Source: Bryobacterales bacterium (GTDB lineage: Bacteria > Acidobacteriota > Terriglobia > Bryobacterales > Bryobacteraceae). From it: a stretch of DNA of 64,000 nucleotides. A model generated the notes under the pieces. That model saw nothing but the letters and a program-made list of their open reading frames with translations, did no database searches and was not told the DNA's origin. How positions within the stretch are numbered: the first letter of the stretch is position 1; the number at the start of each line of letters is the position of its first letter. The stretch covers positions 1 through 64,000 of the forward strand of contig JAOAPR010000012.1 in assembly GCA_025463005.1 (NCBI GenBank), given 5' to 3'. Of the stretch, positions 9,047-17,399 are shown piece after piece. The position numbers and the translations under genes are program-made.

Positions 9047-10378
9047 TTAGTCTCCCACGCTCGCCGGCTCCGTTTTATTCGATCCTTTTTCAGCCCGCTT
9101 GCGGACGACCAGCGAAACCAGCCAGATCAATCCCGTCAACGCGACGATGACCATGGCCCAGCGAACGGCGGCCACCAGGAAGGCAGCGTTCACCACCAGC
9201 AAGTAGAACGGGAACTGGCGTAACTGGTCCCACCGGTCCATCGTCCAGTGCCAGGCCGTGTGGGCCAACAGCGCTGAGAGAATGATTGTCCCCATCCGCT
9301 CGGCCACCACGTAGCGGAACAGCAGATCCAACAGAGGGATAGCGACGGCCAGCACCAGAAGCTGGCCCAGTTCCACGCCGATGTTGAACGAGACCAGTGA
9401 CGTCAACAGATGCGATCCCGCGAACTGCAGAGTCTGACGAAGGGCGAAGGAAAAGCCAAACCCGTGTACCAGGCCGAACGCGAACGTCACTATCCAGCGG
9501 CGGCCGACAGTATTGGCTCCGACGATATTCTCCAGCGCCATGTAGAGGATGGACATAGCAATCAGGGTCTCGATCAACGGCGGAAACCACAGCGCATCCG
9601 GTCCGAGTCCGTACGCCGAGGCGATCAGCGTGAGGGAGTGCGCCACCGTAAACGAAGTCACGATCGCGAGGAGCTGGCGAAATTTCCGGAACGGTATCAC
9701 CAGGCACAGCAAAAAAAGCAGATGATCGGTACCGTCCAGGATATGCAGAAATCCGCCCTGTACGAATCGCAAGGACGCCTGGTACCAGCGCGGGTCGAGC
9801 CTGATCAGTCCTGGATCGCCTTCGAATTCAAATGCGCGAATCGCGCCGTCCGGCGGAAGAAATCGCAGGACCGTTAATACACGGACTCCGAGCCTTTCGA
9901 CGCCTGGACGGATCGAAAACTCGGAACGATCTGATTGAATCGGATACTCGAGCCACGCGTCGAGCATGGTCTGGTCCCAGGCGACCTGGGTGTTCTCGGG
10001 AAGCCGTGAGCCGGTGATATGCGCCAGGGCGGTCTCATAAGAGCCGAACGACTTATCCGATTCAAGCGACGCACGAACGGCCAACAGACGCGGGTTCGGC
10101 AGACGCGTATCGCCGTCGTACATTTCGACGGCACGCACCAGCCACACAGTAGCGGCATCCTGTAAAAATTGATCGGCGCGGGTAAGATCCAGGTAGCCGG
10201 GACCGACCTTCGGGAAGTCGATGTCCCGCATGGACTTGACCGGCACGCGGACCAGCAAATCAAGTTTGTCGCCGGAAGGCCGCAAGAACATCTGCACGGT
10301 CACGTCGTTGGGGATGTCGTGCGCGTCCGCGACCCAAGGCAGAGCGATCAGACCAAAAATGGCGGTTCCAAACCGCAT
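9047..10378 (-). CDS. HupE/UreJ-family membrane protein
   Basis: A signal peptide (~1-19, ending ADA before HDIPND) is followed by a ~170-residue extracytoplasmic domain and then six to seven hydrophobic segments from ~205 to ~425. The signature HILDGTDHLLF (H212, D215, D218, H219) and the later FGLVHGFGFSFAL and FNIGVELGQ blocks are typical of the HupE/UreJ_2 family, proposed metal (nickel or cobalt) permeases or accessory proteins. No hydrogenase or urease genes are nearby, so the ion is unknown. It lies 24 bases downstream of the large unknown gene on the same strand, so the two may be co-transcribed. Confidence 0.85.
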   Translation of the reverse strand: MRFGTAIFGLIALPWVADAHDIPNDVTVQMFLRPSGDKLDLLVRVPVKSMRDIDFPKVGPGYLDLTRADQFLQDAATVWLVRAVEMYDGDTRLPNPRLLAVRASLESDKSFGSYETALAHITGSRLPENTQVAWDQTMLDAWLEYPIQSDRSEFSIRPGVERLGVRVLTVLRFLPPDGAIRAFEFEGDPGLIRLDPRWYQASLRFVQGGFLHILDGTDHLLFLLCLVIPFRKFRQLLAIVTSFTVAHSLTLIASAYGLGPDALWFPPLIETLIAMSILYMALENIVGANTVGRRWIVTFAFGLVHGFGFSFALRQTLQFAGSHLLTSLVSFNIGVELGQLLVLAVAIPLLDLLFRYVVAERMGTIILSALLAHTAWHWTMDRWDQLRQFPFYLLVVNAAFLVAAVRWAMVIVALTGLIWLVSLVVRKRAEKGSNKTEPASVGD

Positions 10379-10402
10379 AGCGTGTCTAGTAGCTTACATC
10401 AC

Positions 10403-12109
10403 CTAATCGATGGCGCTTTCCCACTGCTCGTCGTTGGCTAGAATCGTCGCCAACGAAAACAGCCGCATCTGATTCGGCTGGAACATCCCCTGCGCCAGAT
10501 CCATTGCGTCGATCGCGGGTTGCACCAGTTGAGTGATATAAGGCGGCAGCGCGTCCATGTTGACGCGCACATGGCGGCCGCTGCGACGGGTGATGACGCC
10601 GTCCATCCCGATCCGGTAGTGATCCCGCTCCCCGCGCACAAAGATGTGATCCGGATGAATCTCGATGCGGTCGCCCAGGGGCTGGGATTTCAGCACCTCC
10701 GACAACGCCTTATCCATGGCGGCTTGCGGATCGTAAGTCTTTGGGACCGGCTTGTCTAACGTCAGTACACCTTCGGGATGTGAGGCTGACAAGATGTCAT
10801 TGAGTGGTCCGGAAATTTTCGATAGGCGATCGCGCGATTCCTTGTTCTTCCACTTGGCTTTGCCGATCGACGCGAGGGCTTCGTCGAGCTCAGGATCCGG
10901 CGGGCACAGCGAGCAATCCCAAATCAGGCAGCGAAGCACGTCGCGCCCGGGCGTGCTCAAGCGCAAAGGCTTGTCGGACTTGAATGGCTCCGTCCAACGG
11001 CGAATCTGATTTCGGAAATCTTCCGGGTCGATTTTGCTGAGAGCGCTTTGGGCGATCTTGACCCACTTGGCCGGAGGATTGGTGACCACCGCGAACGTCA
11101 TGTTGCCGATCAGCTCCATCCAGGCTTTCTTGCGAGCTCCAGTGAAATCGCGCAGATCTGCTCGGACGATGCTGCTCCAGCAATCATCGGCCTTGATGGG
11201 CATGACATCCTCAAGCCATAGCCACCATCCGACGTGCTGGCGGCGCGCCTGGTCGGTAACCGATCCGTGGAGCGTGTCGTGATATTGCCGGACCGCTTCG
11301 ACAATCTCCAACTGGTAGCCACGCTGTTTGGTGTACTCTACCGCTTGTTCGAACCCGGCATGGCGCCCTTCTCGCAGGAGCTTAAGAACTTCTTGCGTGC
11401 CATTCGGTAGCTGCGACGTTGGTTGCGGCTGGGGCGACTCCGCCACGCGCCGTACTTCGTCAATCAGCCGGAGCAGAATCTGGCCCTGGCGTTCCAGGGG
11501 TGATGATTCCGGCTGCTGAAGGAGTGCACACCAAGATGCAACCCGGCTTTCCCAGTCTTCGCGCCCGATCCGGTCCAGGGCCTCTCTTATCTTTTGTTCC
11601 GATTTCGCATCCGTCGCCTTCCGTATGGGAGCGAGTTTCAACAGGCGGATCCAAAGTTTCCACCGCTCCGGCTTCATTTCCCCCAAATCTCGGCATATTT
11701 GCGCGCTTCTCGATGTTTCGCCGTCCTCGGGGTATTCAGCTTCGAGGAACAAGCGCCACGCGAGCTCGTGCATGCCGCCGAAGCGATCTTCAGGATAAAG
11801 TGCCTGCAGCATCGCGTGCAGATTTTGGCGCGTTGCGGGGCCAATGCCTTTCTTAGTGAGGTCCAGCAACAGTCGTCCGGTATCGGCGCGAAACATACTG
11901 CCGGCGCCGCTTGCTTCGATGGCTGCCGTCTGCAATGCCAGTTCGGCGAACGTCGGTTCTTCGGCAACGCCGATTTCAAACATCCGGTTTACCAGATGGC
12001 TGATCAGTTGCGCGATCCGGGCATCCAGCTTCTGGTCACTCGCGATAAGCTCGCTGTGCGTCCGCACCAAGCGAATCTGCGAACACATGGACGCAGCCAG
12101 AGCGGCCAT
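10403..12109 (-). CDS. Large hypothetical protein (568 aa)
   Basis: No family recognised. The protein is soluble and predominantly helical, rich in Trp, Arg and Leu, with no signal peptide or membrane segment. Two short Pro/Gln linkers (SPQPQPTSQLPN around 240) suggest at least two domains. A C-terminal block with RIEIHPDHIFVRGERDHYRIGMDG looks like a compact beta domain. The ATG at 12109 is the first possible start: an in-frame TGA lies four codons upstream. However, an overlapping frame (12004-12258) carries a plausible N-terminus, so the true protein may start at 12258 with a frameshift near 12110. Confidence 0.75.
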   Translation of the reverse strand: MAALAASMCSQIRLVRTHSELIASDQKLDARIAQLISHLVNRMFEIGVAEEPTFAELALQTAAIEASGAGSMFRADTGRLLLDLTKKGIGPATRQNLHAMLQALYPEDRFGGMHELAWRLFLEAEYPEDGETSRSAQICRDLGEMKPERWKLWIRLLKLAPIRKATDAKSEQKIREALDRIGREDWESRVASWCALLQQPESSPLERQGQILLRLIDEVRRVAESPQPQPTSQLPNGTQEVLKLLREGRHAGFEQAVEYTKQRGYQLEIVEAVRQYHDTLHGSVTDQARRQHVGWWLWLEDVMPIKADDCWSSIVRADLRDFTGARKKAWMELIGNMTFAVVTNPPAKWVKIAQSALSKIDPEDFRNQIRRWTEPFKSDKPLRLSTPGRDVLRCLIWDCSLCPPDPELDEALASIGKAKWKNKESRDRLSKISGPLNDILSASHPEGVLTLDKPVPKTYDPQAAMDKALSEVLKSQPLGDRIEIHPDHIFVRGERDHYRIGMDGVITRRSGRHVRVNMDALPPYITQLVQPAIDAMDLAQGMFQPNQMRLFSLATILANDEQWESAID

Positions 12110-12258
12110 TCCGAAGGCGGATCAAACCGAAGCGCGGCCGGAACACCTTGTGACTTATCGAGCTCCAGCCAGGCGTTCAGCTCACGGTGGTAGCGAGTGT
12201 CCGGGTCGACGGGATCGAGCGGAAAACCATCAATGCCGAGTTCTACCGTGGGATCCAT
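12004..12258 (-). CDS. Short overlapping frame, possible N-terminus of the next gene
   Basis: ATG 12258 opens an 84-codon frame whose first ~50 codons encode a natural-looking sequence (DPVDPDTRYHRELNAWLELD) and which then overlaps the 568-residue gene by 106 bases in another frame. The downstream part (CVRRFAWCG onward) looks like out-of-frame translation. The simplest reading is one gene split by a single-base frameshift near 12110. The alternative is a small separate gene coupled to its neighbour. It begins 40 bases downstream of the RraA-like gene's stop. Confidence 0.3.
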   Translation of the reverse strand: MDPTVELGIDGFPLDPVDPDTRYHRELNAWLELDKSQGVPAALRFDPPSEWPLWLRPCVRRFAWCGRTASLSRVTRSWMPGSRN

Positions 12259-12298
12259 GGCAGGCCGTTAACCAGATCGGACGGGAGGCAGATTTTGT

Positions 12299-12973
12299 TT
12301 AGCTCTGCTTGCTTTGCAGCTTATGATAGCCGATCTGCTTGCGGGCTTCCGTCAGCGTGTTTCCCTCATTCACCAGCCTGCGGATTTCAGTTTCCGCCGC
12401 ATCAATTTCCTCGGCAGCAGTCAGGATCACGTCTTCAAGGGCCTGAGGAATCGCCACTACGCCGTCCGCATCCCCGCGCAGAATGTCGCCCTGATTCACC
12501 CGTGCGTCGCCGATGTTCACCGCCCCGCCCATAGCCTCCACCTGCACGCGATCCTTCCCGGTACGCATGGAGTAACTGCGGCTGTAGATCGGATACGCAA
12601 GCTCGCGCGCCAGGTGCGTATCGCGGCAGGCGCCATCGATCACGGTCCCCGCCACGCCGCGACGGTTTGCGACCCAGGTCAGAATATCGCCCCACACCGT
12701 CGCATTTTCGCGGCCGCCGTTGTCCAACACCACCACGCCTCCCGGCGGCACGTCTTCGATGTAATCGCCCACCGTGCCGGGAGGGGATCCCGCCGGCCCG
12801 TACAGGATGGTGAACGCGCGGCCCGTCAGGCGAAACCGCGGATCCAGGGGCTTAATGTTTAGGCATTGGCCGGCGATGCCCAGCCGGTCCATCGCGTCGC
12901 TGAGAGCGGTGGTGTCCAGCTTAGCCGCCCGTTCCACGTTCTTGTCGTCGTTTAGTTTTTCTGCGTCTGCCAT
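12299..12973 (-). CDS. RraA-family aldolase (4-carboxy-4-hydroxy-2-oxoadipate aldolase type), intact metal motif
   Basis: 224 residues, matching the usual length of RraA/LigK-type proteins. The aldolase members cleave HMG or 4-carboxy-4-hydroxy-2-oxoadipate to pyruvate plus pyruvate or oxaloacetate, using divalent metal. The D-X20-R-D motif of active type II pyruvate aldolases is exact: D96 in VWGD, then R117-D118 in DGACRD. The glycine-rich RRGVAGTVIDG loop is also present. It is the last gene of the coupled catabolic set and starts 3 bases after a second RraA-like gene. A LigJ-type hydratase upstream makes exactly the substrate such an aldolase would cleave, so the catabolic role is favoured over RNase E inhibition. 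Confidence 0.85.
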   Translation of the reverse strand: MADAEKLNDDKNVERAAKLDTTALSDAMDRLGIAGQCLNIKPLDPRFRLTGRAFTILYGPAGSPPGTVGDYIEDVPPGGVVVLDNGGRENATVWGDILTWVANRRGVAGTVIDGACRDTHLARELAYPIYSRSYSMRTGKDRVQVEAMGGAVNIGDARVNQGDILRGDADGVVAIPQALEDVILTAAEEIDAAETEIRRLVNEGNTLTEARKQIGYHKLQSKQS

Positions 12974-12976
12974 TTT

Positions 12977-13627
12977 CTATTTCTTGAGCATGTTCTCGTA
13001 ATTTCCGGCCATCACCTGGCTGATCGGCGTGCCACCGCGAATCGCCTCCGCGAGGGCTTCCTCGCGCTGCATAATGGCTTCCGCGGCTTCGAGCACGCGC
13101 GCGATTTCGCTTTGCGCGACGAAGACCACGGCGCTCGCGTCTGCTATCACGTAGTCCCCGGGCGAAACGGTGACGTCGCCCACAGTGATCGGTTCATTGG
13201 TGGCGACTTCAACGATACGTCCGCGTGCGGTCCGAGCCGTATGGCTGCGTGCGAAGACCGTGAAATCCAGCTTGCGGCTGTCGTCAATATCGCGGGCGGG
13301 ACCTTCGACGATCACGCCGGCAACTCCGCGCGCCTGCGCGCCGATAGACAGATTCCCGCCCCACGACGCGGCGTCCAGGCCCGTGCGCTGCTCCACCACG
13401 ATGATGTCGCCCGACGAAGCAGCCTCGATCGCCGCCGTGCAGAGATGGCGCGTGTTGGTTCTGCCTTCCGCGCGGTCCAGCTTGACCGTCAGGACGCGGC
13501 CGGTGATGCGCCGGTCCGTCGAAAAGCGCTCGATCCCGGTGACCGACCCCTTGAGTCCGAGCTTATCCAGCGCGTCGGAGACAGCGCAGGAATCCAGGCG
13601 GCTCAGCCGCGAAACCATTTCGTCCAT
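12977..13627 (-). CDS. RraA-family protein, divergent metal-binding site
   Basis: 216 residues with the RraA fold signature (SDALDKLG near the N-terminus, RGVAGVIVEGPARD at ~100-113). The R112-D113 pair is kept, but the position 21 residues earlier that is Asp in active aldolases is Gly91, with Asn92 beside it, and the loop is one residue shorter than in the neighbouring paralogue. It may bind metal differently, pair with the other RraA in a mixed oligomer, or have another substrate. Translation is tightly linked: 6 bases after the permease stop and 3 bases before the next RraA start. Confidence 0.8.
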   Translation of the reverse strand: MDEMVSRLSRLDSCAVSDALDKLGLKGSVTGIERFSTDRRITGRVLTVKLDRAEGRTNTRHLCTAAIEAASSGDIIVVEQRTGLDAASWGGNLSIGAQARGVAGVIVEGPARDIDDSRKLDFTVFARSHTARTARGRIVEVATNEPITVGDVTVSPGDYVIADASAVVFVAQSEIARVLEAAEAIMQREEALAEAIRGGTPISQVMAGNYENMLKK

Positions 13628-13633
13628 TTATCG

Positions 13634-14434
13634 TTAGCGCTCAGGCCGCCACCGCGAGAAGCGCCGTTCCAGCCGCTCGGCGATCCAGGTCAGCAGGATC
13701 CCGGAAAATGCGATGACGATCATGCCCACGAAGAGCGTATCGGTATTGAAGGTTTGTCCACCGTAGGCGACCATGAAGCCAACACCTTGGCTGCTTCCCA
13801 CCATTTCGCCGACCACCACGCCGATCAATCCCAACGCAACGCCCTGCCGGATGCCGGTGAGGATGAACGGCACCGATCCGGGAATCGCAAGCGTCGTGAA
13901 AATCTGCCAGTCGGAAGCGCAGTAGGCCTTCGCCGCGCGCAATAGATCGCGATCCAGCGCCCGCACGCCGCCCACCGTGTTGATCAGGATGGGGAAGAAC
14001 GCCGAGAGGAATACGATAAATACTTTCGACCATATCCCGATTCCGAACCAGATGATGATCAGCGGAACCATCGCGACACGCGGCGTGGCGTAAAGTGCGC
14101 TGAGGAACGGATCGAAGAACAGCCGCAAGCGGCGGTACCAGCCGATCAACACCCCTGCTACCACGCCCGTGATCGCCGCCAGTCCGAAACCGATGGCAAA
14201 GTTGGTGCCGCTGTACTTCATGTCAGCGAGGAGAGTTCCCTCCATCAGCGTGTAACGAAATTGCTTGATGATCGCCGACGGACTGCTGAAGAACAGCGGC
14301 GAGATCAAGCCGGCGGACCAGCACGCCTGCCATACGCCGATCATCAGCACGACCGAAAGACTGCCTAGAATGACGGCCTCGTGCTTGGTATAGAAACTTT
14401 GGTGCGGGCGGCCGGATGGTTCCTTGCGTTTCAT
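13634..14434 (-). CDS. ABC transporter permease (SsuC/TauC type)
   Basis: 266 residues with about six membrane segments (first at ~20-40) and the EAA-like coupling loop around residues 165-185 (LLRAAKAYCASDWQIF followed by LAIPGSVPFIL). This is the inner-membrane subunit of an importer of the nitrate/sulfonate/taurine/aromatic family. It starts immediately after the stop of the ATPase gene with no gap. The partner genes are the NMT1-type binding protein and the ATPase directly upstream. The substrate is probably the acid catabolised by the LigJ and RraA enzymes encoded around it. Confidence 0.93.
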   Translation of the reverse strand: MKRKEPSGRPHQSFYTKHEAVILGSLSVVLMIGVWQACWSAGLISPLFFSSPSAIIKQFRYTLMEGTLLADMKYSGTNFAIGFGLAAITGVVAGVLIGWYRRLRLFFDPFLSALYATPRVAMVPLIIIWFGIGIWSKVFIVFLSAFFPILINTVGGVRALDRDLLRAAKAYCASDWQIFTTLAIPGSVPFILTGIRQGVALGLIGVVVGEMVGSSQGVGFMVAYGGQTFNTDTLFVGMIVIAFSGILLTWIAERLERRFSRWRPER

Positions 14435-15232
14435 CTACTTTTCTGCCAGAACCATATTGAGACGCTGCGATTCCTCTTCGATCAGTTGCCAGATGGCATC
14501 CTCGATCTCGAGGAACCTGGGGTCGCGCTTCAAAGCCAGCGTGCGCGGCCGTCCGAACGGAATCTTGAAGACTTCCTTGAGCCGGCCGGGACGCGCGCTC
14601 ATCACCGCGACACGATCCGCCAGGTACACCGCTTCATTGATCTGGTGAGTGATGAAGAGCACTGTCTTGCGAGCCTGCGACCAGATCTTCAACAGCTCGG
14701 CCTGCATGAACTCGCGCGTCTGCGCGTCCAGAGCCGCGAACGGCTCATCCATCAGCAGGACCTTCGGATCGGCCGCCAGCGCGCGGGCCAGATTTACACG
14801 CTGCTGCATGCCCCCGGACAGCTCGTTGGGATAATGACGCTCGAATCCATTGAGGCCCACCAGTTTCACGAAGTGCTCGGTCCGCTCGCGCATGGTGGCT
14901 TCATCGAAGCGGCGCTGCAGTTCCATCCCGTAACGAACGTTCCCGGCAATGGTCCGCCATGGCAACAGGCTGGACTGCTGAAACACTACGGCGCGGTCGA
15001 CGCCGGGTCCCCGCACCTGTTTGTCGTCGATGCTGACGGTGCCTTCTTCGTAGGGCAGCAGGCCGGCGACGATATTGAGCAGTGTGGTCTTGCCGCACCC
15101 GCTGGGACCCACGATGGCCAGAAATTCGCCGTCGGCGACGGCCAGAGAGACGTCGCTCACCGCAAGCACTTCGCGGTCCTCACGCTCGAACCAGTAGCGC
15201 TTAGACAGATGCTCGATGGACAGCTTAACCAT
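14435..15232 (-). CDS. ABC transporter ATP-binding protein (SsuB/TauB type)
   Basis: 265-residue cytoplasmic ATPase with Walker A GPSGCGKTT (~43-51), signature LSGGMQQRVNLARAL (~138-152) and Walker B VLLMDEPFAALD (~158-169), followed by the switch His in FITHQINEA. Family and context make it the energy subunit of the importer with the adjacent permease and binding protein. It begins 15 bases after the binding-protein stop. Confidence 0.95.
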   Translation of the reverse strand: MVKLSIEHLSKRYWFEREDREVLAVSDVSLAVADGEFLAIVGPSGCGKTTLLNIVAGLLPYEEGTVSIDDKQVRGPGVDRAVVFQQSSLLPWRTIAGNVRYGMELQRRFDEATMRERTEHFVKLVGLNGFERHYPNELSGGMQQRVNLARALAADPKVLLMDEPFAALDAQTREFMQAELLKIWSQARKTVLFITHQINEAVYLADRVAVMSARPGRLKEVFKIPFGRPRTLALKRDPRFLEIEDAIWQLIEEESQRLNMVLAEK

Positions 15233-15247
15233 GTGGTGCCGTGGCCG

Positions 15248-16279
15248 CTACTTAAATGCGAGCTTTGCCTTGCGATCCTCTTCCGCTTTGATGGTTGCGC
15301 CGAAAAGCGTCTCGAAGTACTTTTCCTTTACCAGGCGATCCACCGTGCTGTTATCGATCACCTTGTGGAAGTCGTAGGCCTTCATCTGCGCCGCCGTCTG
15401 CGGATCCGACTGCTGGGCCACAACCGCTTTGACGGCGTCGGCCAGCACGTAGGGTACGCGTTCGAAGGCGTTGGGCTTGGCATAAAGGTCGTAGATCCGC
15501 TCCACATCGGCCTGGGGCTGCTTGTCGTAGACCATGTAGGCTTTCACCGCGAAGGCCTTGTCTTCATAGAAGCGCTTGGTCGCTTCCGCCTGCGCCTTAA
15601 GCAGCAGCTCGGGCAGCTTGGGATTCGCCTGGATCTGGCTCTTCTTCATCAAAAAGCCCGTGGAGGCGAAGATATCGTCATGCTCGGATAGATTCGCCAG
15701 CGTCTTAAACCCGCCTGCCTCCAGCTTGAAAAATGCCGGTGCGGTCAGCATGGTGGCGTCGGCGCGGCCGCTCTCGAGCGCCGCGGCACGACCGCTCACG
15801 TCAGTACCCACCGGCACCCAAGTGACATCCCGCGCGCCCAAACCGGATTTCGAAAGCAGCGCGATCACATATCCGTACGGCGCATCGCCCACCTGGCCCA
15901 CTGCGATGCGTTTGCCCTTAAGGTCCTTGATGCTCGCCACGTCCTTGCGGGCCATCAGCGCAAACATGCCTTTGTTAAGCGAGCTGCCGACCAGAACCAT
16001 CGACCCGTCCTTCGAAGCAGCCTGCATCAGTTGCTCGAGAGACGAATTGACCAGCGCCGCATCACCGCTCACCAGCGCCGCGATGCTCCCCGGATGCACC
16101 ACGAATTTCAAATCCACGTCGAGCCCGTACTTTTGGTAATAGCCGCCTTCCTTCGCCAGGAACAAAGGCCACTGCGAGCCGCTGCGGTTGGGATAGATCA
16201 GAGTGATCTTCTCCGCGAATGCGGCCGGAGTGACCAGAGCCGCGACAATCAAGAATGCCAGCCAGATTCGAGATCTCAT
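15248..16279 (-). CDS. ABC transporter substrate-binding protein (NMT1/THI5-like, SsuA type)
   Basis: 343 residues. A Sec signal peptide (~1-22, ending AAFA-EK) is followed by the NMT1-like core: LIYPNRSGSQWPLFLAKEGG, YYQKYGLDVDL and ALVSGDAALVN. This is the periplasmic capture subunit for a small carboxylate, sulfonate or aromatic acid; the sequence does not show which. Its ATG overlaps the stop of the LigJ-like gene (ATGA at 16276-16279), so uptake and hydratase genes are translationally coupled, which links this importer to that pathway. Confidence 0.93.
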   Translation of the reverse strand: MRSRIWLAFLIVAALVTPAAFAEKITLIYPNRSGSQWPLFLAKEGGYYQKYGLDVDLKFVVHPGSIAALVSGDAALVNSSLEQLMQAASKDGSMVLVGSSLNKGMFALMARKDVASIKDLKGKRIAVGQVGDAPYGYVIALLSKSGLGARDVTWVPVGTDVSGRAAALESGRADATMLTAPAFFKLEAGGFKTLANLSEHDDIFASTGFLMKKSQIQANPKLPELLLKAQAEATKRFYEDKAFAVKAYMVYDKQPQADVERIYDLYAKPNAFERVPYVLADAVKAVVAQQSDPQTAAQMKAYDFHKVIDNSTVDRLVKEKYFETLFGATIKAEEDRKAKLAFK

Positions 16280-17310
16280 GAGCTGACTCCTTTCGCCTGC
16301 GGCTGAGTCGTCACGTCGAGCTTGAAGAGCTTCTTGGCGTTGTCCTCGAAGATCAGTTTCTTGTCCGCCGCGCTCAGCCAGTCGAAGGCTTCGATCAGGA
16401 AGCGGGTCTCATCGAGCCAGCGTCCCGTGCGTGGATCCTTTACCGTGCCGACCCCGGGCCGTTCCGTACCGAACAGGCATCGATCCGCGCCAACGGTCTT
16501 GATCAGCAGTTGGAGCGATTCGCTCGAATAGAGCACCGTGTCGTAATACAAATTGCGCATCTTGTCAGAGAAACGTTCGCCGCCCTTGCGGAGCGAGCTG
16601 GCTTCGAAGCGCGCCCAATGGTAGGGAATCGCCCCACCGCCGTGCGACACCAGAATCTTCAGCGCCGGAAAATCTTTGAAGACGTTCGATTCGAGCAGCG
16701 ATACGACACCGATGCTTTCCTCGTTAATGAAGTGCAGAGAGTACGGGAGGCGCGGCGATCGGCAGCCCGCAGAGTGGATGTGGCCAGGAATATCCAGCTC
16801 CACCAGCTTTTCGTACAGGGGATACCAGAAGCGGTCGCCCAGCGGAGGAGTTGTGGTGGACGTCGCCTCGCTCGGATCCGGGTTCAGCAGACATCCGACG
16901 AATCCCATCTCTTTGACGCACTTTTCCAAATACGGCAGCGTTTCCTTGGGGCTTACTCCGGGACTCTGCGGCAACCCGCACACTCCCCGAAACACATTGG
17001 GGTAGAACTTAGTCTGCTTGTGAATGATGTCATTGGTCTCTTCAATAAACCAGCGCACGACCTTGGGGTCCTCGCTATGCATCATCTGGTAGGGACGCGG
17101 CGAGATGAGCTGCATGTCGGTCCCGACTTCTTTGAGCTGCTGGAGATGGGAGGTGCCGCCGAAAACGGGTGAGTTCAGCGCGTCCTTGATCTCCTGGTCG
17201 GAAGCGCCGTGGCTGCCCCGGCCGTGCGCGCCCCGATGGGACAAGATGTTGGCCTTATAAACGTACAGTTTTTCGGGGGCCGTGACGTGGCCGTGTGAAT
17301 CGATAATCAT
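16276..17310 (-). CDS. ligJ: 4-oxalomesaconate hydratase-like amidohydrolase (LigJ type)
   Basis: 344 residues, the usual LigJ length. The MIIDSHGHV start, GTDMQLISPRPYQMMHSE, PPLGDRFWYPLYEKL, PYSLHFINEES, SHGGGAIPY and LIFEDNAKKLF blocks match remembered LigJ of the protocatechuate 4,5-cleavage pathway closely. Probable zinc ligands are H6, H8, H179 and E283 (in FGTERPG). LigJ hydrates the 4-oxalomesaconate tautomer 2-keto-4-carboxy-3-hexenedioate to 4-carboxy-4-hydroxy-2-oxoadipate, the substrate of RraA-type aldolases, two of which lie downstream. No ring-cleavage dioxygenase, dehydrogenase or lactonase of that pathway is in the window. The amidohydrolase family also contains decarboxylases, but the block matches favour the hydratase. 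An 89-base gap upstream holds a TATGAT that may give it its own promoter. Confidence 0.85.
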   Translation of the reverse strand: MIIDSHGHVTAPEKLYVYKANILSHRGAHGRGSHGASDQEIKDALNSPVFGGTSHLQQLKEVGTDMQLISPRPYQMMHSEDPKVVRWFIEETNDIIHKQTKFYPNVFRGVCGLPQSPGVSPKETLPYLEKCVKEMGFVGCLLNPDPSEATSTTTPPLGDRFWYPLYEKLVELDIPGHIHSAGCRSPRLPYSLHFINEESIGVVSLLESNVFKDFPALKILVSHGGGAIPYHWARFEASSLRKGGERFSDKMRNLYYDTVLYSSESLQLLIKTVGADRCLFGTERPGVGTVKDPRTGRWLDETRFLIEAFDWLSAADKKLIFEDNAKKLFKLDVTTQPQAKGVSS

Positions 17311-17399
17311 CCCACTCTCCGTTTCAGCTTCGCCATTTCAGCCTCACTTGAGGCCGCTCGTACATCATACCGAACCGCCGCTCGCACTTCACGTGTTCT

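Noticed and set aside
14381-15691. 436-codon open frame on the plus strand opposite the ABC transporter genes
   Set aside because: It is the mirror frame of GC-rich coding sequence; the ATPase and binding-protein genes on the minus strand have unmistakable motifs, and the mirror protein has none.
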